Made by a program: the position numbers and the translations under genes
Shown: positions 5,603 through 10,430 of the stretch, piece by piece
How positions within the stretch are numbered: the first letter of the stretch is position 1
Layout: each line of letters starts with the position of its first letter
Notes under the pieces: model-generated
What the model was told of the DNA's origin: nothing
Databases searched by the model: none
Seen by the model: the letters and a program-made list of their open reading frames with translations, nothing else
From: Candidatus Stahliibacteriota bacterium
Lineage (GTDB): Bacteria; Hydrothermota; Tepidihabitantia; B3-TA06
Assembly: GCA_030670165.1 (NCBI GenBank)
Contig: DAOVCF010000053.1
Coordinates: 1-10,430 of the forward strand
Direction: 5' to 3'
DNA: 10,430 nt

Positions 5603-7999
5603 ATGGGTAAGAAATCTTCTAACAAAACCCCTCGTTCGAAGGGAAATGCCAGACCACGCAAGCGGGACAACACCGACATCGTAATCGGCCTTCTTCTGCT
5701 GCTTCTTGCCGGATTCGTAACCATCAGCCTTGCGAGCTTTAATCCTCAAGCGATACCCACAAGACCTTCCAACTGGGGCGGCATGCTGGGATTCCTTCTG
5801 GCGCGCGAACTCTACGCGTGGCTTGGGGTCATCGCGTATCTTCTTCCCTTACTTCTCTTATTATGGGGCATCAACCGTCTGCTGCGCAGGCCTTTGAAGA
5901 GACTGGTCCTAACCACACTGAGTTTGCTGGGCTTTGCATTCTTCGTGGAAATCACCCTGGGTTACTTCCATAAGGTACCGCTCTTCCCTCTCCGAAACGC
6001 CGCAGGCAAGACTCTTGAATCCATGAGTCTTGCCGGAAGGATTGGAACCCTGATATTCGACTATCTGACCGGCCTTGTGGGGCGTCTGGGACTGGGGTTC
6101 ATCCTCGGTTTCCTCCTTTTGGCATCCATCGTTCTTATCTTCGACATCAATCTGCACAAGATTCTGGTAAAAGCCCTGGAGAGTGCCCGGGCCGCTCGAG
6201 AAGAACGCAGTGAGAGACGCGCGGCTCTCATGATGGAAAGGGCCAAGGCTGAGGAGGCAAGACGAGAGCAGGAAGAACTGCAAGCTGAGGTAGTAAAAGT
6301 TGAAAAAGAGGAGGTGACAAAGGGAATTGAATCGCCTAATGGGGTGACCGAGCGCATCGTTCGTACATCCGCAAGGGAGGTCTCCCCTGAGGAGCTTGGG
6401 CTTGCGGAGCTTCTTGATCCTGTTCCCGAGGGCTGGGAGGCGTTGCCTGACCGCGAGGCACGCGAGGGTGCAAAGGTGTTGATTAAACGCCTTGAGGAGT
6501 TCGAGGTGACGGGCAAGGTGGGCGACATCATCCCAGGTCCGGTCATCACCCGGTATGAGTTCCATCCTGACCCTGGCATCAAGCTCTCCAAGATCACGAG
6601 CCTCGCAGACGATCTTTCATTGGCTCTTAAGGCCGAGCGCATCCGGATCCTGCCTATCCCTGGCAAGTCTGCGGTAGGTATTGAGATACCGAACCGCGCC
6701 CGCAAGAGTGTTCCCCTCAGGCTGGTTGTGGGATCCAAGGCCTTCCGCGAGTCACCAAACCCCTTGACGATCGCCCTTGGTACCACCATAACCGGAGTTC
6801 CTGAGGTAACCGATCTGGCGTCCATTCCTCATCTTTTGATCGCGGGAACCACCGGTTCGGGGAAATCGGTTTGCATCCACAGCATCCTTTCCAGCATTCT
6901 CATCAAGTCCTCTCCCAATCAGGTCCGGTTCATGACCATAGACCCCAAACGGCTTGAGCTGCCCATTTACAACCCGATCCCTCATCTGATTCAGCCGACC
7001 ATCGTTGATCCGCGCAAGGCAGCGAGTAGCCTTGAGTTCGTGGTGCGTATAATGGAGGAACGCTACAAGGAGTTCTCCCGCGTGGGGGCACGCGACATCA
7101 CCGGTTACAACCGGTATGCTGAAAAGGAAAAAAAGAAGAAGAAGCCTTACATCGTGGTGGTGGTGGATGAGCTTGCCGACCTGATGCTCACCGCTCCCTC
7201 CGAGATCGAGCAGCGCATCATCAGACTCGCCCAGATGGCCCGCGCGGTCGGGGTTCACCTGGTTTTAGCCACCCAGCGTCCCTCGGTAGACGTAATCACC
7301 GGGCTTATCAAGGCAAACTTCCCAGGAAGGATAGCGTTTCAGGTGGCGTCAAAGACCGACTCAAGGACAATCCTTGACATGAACGGCGCAGAGGCCCTGC
7401 TGGGTCGAGGAGACATGCTGTTCCTGCCGCCAGGTAAAGGGGAGCCGGTCAGGCTTCACGGCTCCTTCGTCTCAACCGGAGAGGTGGGCAGGATCGTCAA
7501 TAGACTGGCAGGCGCCAGGTTAAAGGCACTACTCTCCACTCAGGTTGGCGATGAGGAAGCTGGTGGGTTGGCCGACGCAATCCTCTCCGCCGACCTTCTT
7601 GATCCGCTGATTGACCCGGCAGAACCTCTCTATGAGGTTAAACGAAAGCGTCTGGCAGAGATCATCTCCCCTGAAATCCTTGCATCCATCGAAGGCCGCT
7701 ACTATCCGCATATGGAGGAGCTTGTTCCCATCCGCGAACAGATGGAACACGAGACAAGGCTTGAGGAGGCCGACGAGTTCTTTGCCGAGGCGGCAAGGCT
7801 GGTGATGCGTCACAAGGAGGCTTCGGTATCGATGCTTCAGCGCCGGCTGAACGTAGGCTGGGCCAGGGCAGGCAGGATAATAGATCAGCTGGAACAGGCA
7901 GGCATCGTAGGTCCTTACGAGGGAAGCAAATCAAGAAAGGTCCTGATCGAGGACGAAGCGAAACTGGAAAAGATCCTTAAGGGGTTGGAAGGAGTGTGA
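5603..7999 (+). CDS. ftsK: FtsK/SpoIIIE-family DNA translocase
   Basis: 798 aa. A septum-anchored hexameric ATPase that pumps chromosomal DNA and, with XerCD where present, resolves dimers. N-terminal membrane region: basic start (1-22), then hydrophobic segments at about 24-44, 60-90, 101-120 and 161-181. A charged coiled-coil-like linker (about 190-240) follows. The alpha/beta motor has Walker A GTTGSGKS (415-422), Walker B VVVVDE (518-523), and the conserved ATQRPSVDVITGLIKANFP stretch (556-574). The gamma winged helix is at about 723-784 (LQRRLNVGW, QAGIVGPYEGSKSRKVL). Length is close to that of SpoIIIE-type proteins. Two oddities: the link between motor and gamma (about 636-722) is longer than the roughly 40 residues usual in the family, and the recognition helix reads GWARAGRIID where E. 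coli FtsK has GYNRAARIIE. The start ATG is 1 base after the M50 stop, so translation is likely coupled. A short Lys-rich insert (about 508-514) precedes Walker B. Confidence 0.95.
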   Translation: MGKKSSNKTPRSKGNARPRKRDNTDIVIGLLLLLLAGFVTISLASFNPQAIPTRPSNWGGMLGFLLARELYAWLGVIAYLLPLLLLLWGINRLLRRPLKRLVLTTLSLLGFAFFVEITLGYFHKVPLFPLRNAAGKTLESMSLAGRIGTLIFDYLTGLVGRLGLGFILGFLLLASIVLIFDINLHKILVKALESARAAREERSERRAALMMERAKAEEARREQEELQAEVVKVEKEEVTKGIESPNGVTERIVRTSAREVSPEELGLAELLDPVPEGWEALPDREAREGAKVLIKRLEEFEVTGKVGDIIPGPVITRYEFHPDPGIKLSKITSLADDLSLALKAERIRILPIPGKSAVGIEIPNRARKSVPLRLVVGSKAFRESPNPLTIALGTTITGVPEVTDLASIPHLLIAGTTGSGKSVCIHSILSSILIKSSPNQVRFMTIDPKRLELPIYNPIPHLIQPTIVDPRKAASSLEFVVRIMEERYKEFSRVGARDITGYNRYAEKEKKKKKPYIVVVVDELADLMLTAPSEIEQRIIRLAQMARAVGVHLVLATQRPSVDVITGLIKANFPGRIAFQVASKTDSRTILDMNGAEALLGRGDMLFLPPGKGEPVRLHGSFVSTGEVGRIVNRLAGARLKALLSTQVGDEEAGGLADAILSADLLDPLIDPAEPLYEVKRKRLAEIISPEILASIEGRYYPHMEELVPIREQMEHETRLEEADEFFAEAARLVMRHKEASVSMLQRRLNVGWARAGRIIDQLEQAGIVGPYEGSKSRKVLIEDEAKLEKILKGLEGV

Positions 8000-8011
8000 G
8001 GCAAACGGGAT

Positions 8012-8040
8012 TTGACAGACCATTCGTGATAGGGTAAAAT
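8012..8040 (+). promoter_or_regulatory. Near-consensus sigma-70 promoter of tldD-tldE
   Basis: TTGACA (8012-8017, 6 of 6) and TAAAAT (8035-8040, 5 of 6) stand 17 bases apart, the optimal spacing. Initiation is expected near 8047, leaving a leader of about 45 bases with the SD AGGAGG at 8081-8086. The -35 begins only 13 bases after the ftsK stop. There is no hairpin-plus-T-run terminator between ftsK and this promoter, so the upstream operon may read through. Confidence 0.75.
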
Positions 8041-8052
8041 CCACGCGGATTT
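8037..8052. promoter_or_regulatory. Inverted repeat AAATCC-N4-GGATTT across the tldD -10/+1 (candidate operator)
   Basis: AAATCC (8037-8042) overlaps the -10 hexamer and is a perfect reverse complement of GGATTT (8047-8052), with ACGC between. Further GGATTT copies lie at 8008-8013 (touching the -35) and 8073-8078 (in the leader). The placement would suit a repressor that occludes RNA polymerase. No regulator is encoded nearby, and the arms are short, so this remains a candidate. Confidence 0.35.
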
Positions 8053-8090
8053 CAAGAAGGTAAACCTCTTTAGGATTTGCAGGAGGACGC

Positions 8091-9470
8091 ATGATCAGTT
8101 ATCTCAAGGAGATTCTGGCGCACGTGCCGGCGGACTACGCCGAGCTGCGTTATCACGAGCGCAGGGTGAACGCGGTCGCGGTTCGCAAGGGGGAACCCGA
8201 AGCGGCGCAGACTAATCATCTTACGGGCGTGGGTGTGCGGCTGCTGGACTCTGGTCGGTGGGGATTTTCCTCTACCCCAGGCGGCAAGCGCGCGGATATC
8301 CTACGAGCGATAAGTGACGCCGCAACCGCTGCCAAGGCCATGAGCAAGCGGAAAAAAAACCTGGCGAAAGCAAAACTGGCCAAGGGGGAGTTCAGACCGC
8401 CTGTTGAAGACCCGGTAGAGAATCACCCCCTGGAAGAGAAACTGGGGCTGGTAAAGGAGGCCGAAGCCAAGGCGCGGCGGTCTAAAAAGGTAGTCTCGGC
8501 ATCATCCGCTTACATCGAGTACCTGGACAAGAAGGCCATCGTTACCTCGGACGGCGCGGCAGCACTTATCACCGACGCGAAACCGGAGTTCCGTATCACC
8601 GTGGTGGCTAAAGAAGGAACGAACATGGTAACCGCATCTGAATCTGCAGGAGTCACCGGAGGCTGGAAGGACCTGTGGCGATACGGAGCGGCAGAAGAGA
8701 TTGTGGAAAAGGCGGTCAAGCGTGCCCAGAGGCTTCTCTCTGCGGAGTTCCCAAAGGGTGAACGTATGAAGGTTATCCTCAGCCCGGAGATGGTGGGGTT
8801 GATAGCCCACGAGGCCATAGGCCACACCGTTGAGGCCGACTTTGTGCTATCCGGAGCTATCACCAAAGGTAAGATAGGCCAGCGTGTTGCAAGCGAGCTT
8901 GTGACCCTTGCAGATTCCGGGCCTTCGGTTCACATACCGGGTGCCTCAGGGACTCTTCTGGTGGATGACGAAGGGGTCATGACCGAGCGCACCGTTATTA
9001 TCAAGAATGGCATCCTTAAATCCTACCTTCACAATCGGGAGAGCGCGGCCTCCTTCGGGGTCTCCCCTACCGGCAACGCCAGGGCATATGAGTACTCAGA
9101 CGAACCTATCATCCGCATGCGCAACACATACATCGAGCCTGGGAAAATGAGCCTTTCCGAGCTTTTGGCCTCCACCGACCGGGCACTTCTTCTTGAAGGC
9201 GCGGGCAGCGGTCAGGCCGACGCCAACGCCGAGTTCATGTTCGGCGTGCAGGAGGCGACCCTGATCGAGAAGGACAAGAGAAAGAAGACCTTCCGCGGCG
9301 TAACCATCTCGGGCAACGCGTTCGATGTCCTGGCAAGCGTGGACGCAATCAGTAAGGAGTTCCGCTGGGCTTTAGGTGCCGGCCACTGCGGCAAGTTCCA
9401 GAGAGCAAAGGTAGATGCAGGAGGAGCATACGTTCGCTGCGAGGCGATAATCGGAGGTCGTCATGGCTGA
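8091..9470 (+). CDS. tldD: Metalloprotease TldD (catalytic subunit, peptidase U62)
   Basis: 459 aa. TldD pairs with TldE as a cytoplasmic metalloprotease that trims unfolded short peptides. In enterobacteria the pair matures microcin B17 and degrades the CcdA antitoxin. The TldD-type zinc motif HExxxH is present as HEAIGH at 240-245 (H240, E241, H245). A cysteine in GHCGK (C433) fits the third ligand known from E. coli TldD near its C-terminus. Flanking hallmarks are GQRVASELVTLADSG (263-277), a GTLLVDDEG strand (287-295), and GNARAYEYSDEPIIRMRNT (328-346). A basic stretch near 83-98 (KAMSKRKKNLAKAKLAK) is a surface feature. The ATG has AGGAGG at 8081-8086, 4 bases upstream, and its own near-consensus promoter. 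Its last 8 bases overlap the start of tldE, so the two subunits are translated together. The physiological substrate in this organism cannot be read from the window. Confidence 0.94.
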   Translation: MISYLKEILAHVPADYAELRYHERRVNAVAVRKGEPEAAQTNHLTGVGVRLLDSGRWGFSSTPGGKRADILRAISDAATAAKAMSKRKKNLAKAKLAKGEFRPPVEDPVENHPLEEKLGLVKEAEAKARRSKKVVSASSAYIEYLDKKAIVTSDGAAALITDAKPEFRITVVAKEGTNMVTASESAGVTGGWKDLWRYGAAEEIVEKAVKRAQRLLSAEFPKGERMKVILSPEMVGLIAHEAIGHTVEADFVLSGAITKGKIGQRVASELVTLADSGPSVHIPGASGTLLVDDEGVMTERTVIIKNGILKSYLHNRESAASFGVSPTGNARAYEYSDEPIIRMRNTYIEPGKMSLSELLASTDRALLLEGAGSGQADANAEFMFGVQEATLIEKDKRKKTFRGVTISGNAFDVLASVDAISKEFRWALGAGHCGKFQRAKVDAGGAYVRCEAIIGGRHG

Positions 9471-10430
9471 GTTGGTTGATAGGCTGGAAGAACTCGTCCG
9501 CTGCGCTCTTGCCAAGGGCGCAGACCAGGCCGAGGCGTTCGGTCAGGGGTTTGAAGACCGTGAGGTATGGCTTGAGAACAACAGAATCAAAACCGCCAAA
9601 TCTCATCCTGGAGAGGGAATCGGCCTGAGGGTCATCAGGAATAAAAGACTCGGCTTTGCCTCGGACAACAATCTTGATGAGGCAAACTTTGATGAACTGT
9701 GCACTAAGGCACTTGCACTGGCCTCGGCCAATCTTACCGACAAGCTCCAGATTATCCCGGAGCCACGCAAGCTATCTGCCCTTAAAGGACTCTACGATCC
9801 AAGGCTGGCAGGGCTGCCACTCAAAGAGGTAATCGCCATGGCCAAGCGGCTGCTTAAAGCCGCCAAGGACTACGACAGAAGGGTAACCGTTGACTCAGGC
9901 GGCGTGTTTGTCAACACGGGCGAGAAGGCAATCTTCAATTCCAACGGTCTGGCGGCATCCGAGCAGGGAAGCTCCATCACCGCAATGATCATGGGGATGG
10001 CCAGGGAAGCCGATGAGGTCTCGGCCTTCGATTTCCAGTTTGACGGTTCACTGAGACTTACAGGCATCAAGATTGAACCCCTGGCAAGGCGGTTCGCACA
10101 AAACGTAATCCGTTCCCTGGGCGCAAAACCCGCCCGTTCGTTTACCGGAACGGTGCTGTTCTCACCCCATGCAGTTGCAGAAACGCTTCTGGGTCCGATC
10201 TTATCCTCGATCAACGCCAACAATGTCCAAAAGGGCATGAGTAAACTGGCAGGCAAACTTGGGCAGCGTGTGGCCTCTACGAAGTTAACCATAGTTGACG
10301 ACGGTCTGCTTAAAGATGGTATCGCATCCTCGGCCTTCGACCGGGAGGGACAGCCTCACCGAAAGTTGGCGATCATAAAGGATGGAAAGCTCGCAACCTA
10401 TCTATACAATTCCTACACCGCGAACCGCGA
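9463..10430 (+). CDS. tldE: TldE/PmbA, non-catalytic partner of TldD (3' end outside window)
   Basis: 322 complete codons are present and the reading frame is open to the right edge, so the C-terminal part is missing. TldE is the partner that holds the peptide channel of the TldD-TldE complex and lacks the zinc site. Residues 52-72 (GIGLRVIRNKRLGFASDNNLD) match the conserved N-terminal domain. Residues 228-250 (TGTVLFSPHAVAETLL...) align with the TldD region before its zinc helix. There the positions of H240, E241 and H245 of TldD are occupied by Leu, Gly and Ser, as expected for TldE. ASTKLTIVDDGL, SSAFDREG and YLYNSYTA follow as in the family. The ATG at 9463 overlaps the tldD stop (8 bases), and GGAGG at 9453-9457 lies 5 bases upstream. 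Confidence 0.92.
   Translation, partial: MAELVDRLEELVRCALAKGADQAEAFGQGFEDREVWLENNRIKTAKSHPGEGIGLRVIRNKRLGFASDNNLDEANFDELCTKALALASANLTDKLQIIPEPRKLSALKGLYDPRLAGLPLKEVIAMAKRLLKAAKDYDRRVTVDSGGVFVNTGEKAIFNSNGLAASEQGSSITAMIMGMAREADEVSAFDFQFDGSLRLTGIKIEPLARRFAQNVIRSLGAKPARSFTGTVLFSPHAVAETLLGPILSSINANNVQKGMSKLAGKLGQRVASTKLTIVDDGLLKDGIASSAFDREGQPHRKLAIIKDGKLATYLYNSYTANR

Noticed and set aside
5909..6565. 218-codon open frame on the minus strand
   Set aside because: Antisense to the ftsK membrane and linker region; low-complexity product with no motif.
6061..6825. 254-codon open frame on the minus strand
   Set aside because: Lies wholly inside ftsK, whose motor motifs prove the plus frame. The product is Ser/Arg/Pro-rich and patternless, as expected of an antisense shadow.
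7981..8011. Terminator between ftsK and tldD
   Set aside because: Only 13 bases separate the ftsK stop from the -35, and no stem with a T-run is present.
1..10430. tRNA, rRNA, CRISPR array, insertion sequence or prophage
   Set aside because: No cloverleaf-like, regularly spaced repeat, transposase or phage structural signature was seen on either strand by eye.

Overview
This looks like an ordinary chromosomal stretch from a bacterium. FtsK/SpoIIIE, DUF3467, a class II tRNA nucleotidyltransferase, a site-2-type protease and TldD/TldE are all bacterial housekeeping or widely conserved families. The promoters that can be read resemble the classic -35/-10 sigma-70 form, and most starts carry a good Shine-Dalgarno (SD) sequence. 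Spot counts of single 60-base rows give about 57-67% G+C in the plus-strand genes. The phylum cannot be fixed from the sequence. The nucleotidyltransferase core (DDPTRIFRAVRYAERLGF) is reminiscent of A-adding-type enzymes of deep-branching or candidate-phylum bacteria, but that is only an impression.

Layout. Positions 1-94 hold a perfect palindrome and a TATAAT promoter. They are followed by a stand-alone lipoate-protein ligase A gene (95-1147). Next comes a two-gene minus-strand island (1148-3312): an aromatic-rich exported protein of unknown family, and a zinc peptidase of the M15 D,D-peptidase type with no visible signal peptide and unrecognised flanking domains. Most rows sampled in this island are lower in G+C (about 38-50%) than the surroundings, with one row at 60%. 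It is the only accessory-looking part of the window.

From a strong promoter at 3417-3444, a tightly packed plus-strand operon runs DUF3467 - tRNA nucleotidyltransferase - M50 membrane protease - FtsK/SpoIIIE translocase. Gaps are 1-2 bases, or an overlap whose start is unresolved. A near-consensus promoter then drives tldD-tldE; tldE overlaps tldD by 8 bases and runs off the right edge.

How the genes work together. TldD and TldE form a known two-subunit metalloprotease: TldD carries the zinc site and TldE has lost it. The operon before it mixes tRNA end maturation, intramembrane proteolysis and chromosome segregation, and shares no single obvious pathway. LplA attaches lipoate to E2/GcvH-type proteins, none of which is encoded here.

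Points most worth a second look are: the nucleotidyltransferase gene, which has no canonical start codon where its protein should begin and sits +1 relative to the DUF3467 gene across a CCCCCC run; substitutions at DNA-reading positions in the FtsK winged helix; the M15-type peptidase and its unknown neighbour; and operator-like inverted repeats at two promoters. I found no convincing new multi-gene system, tRNA, rRNA, CRISPR array or insertion sequence.
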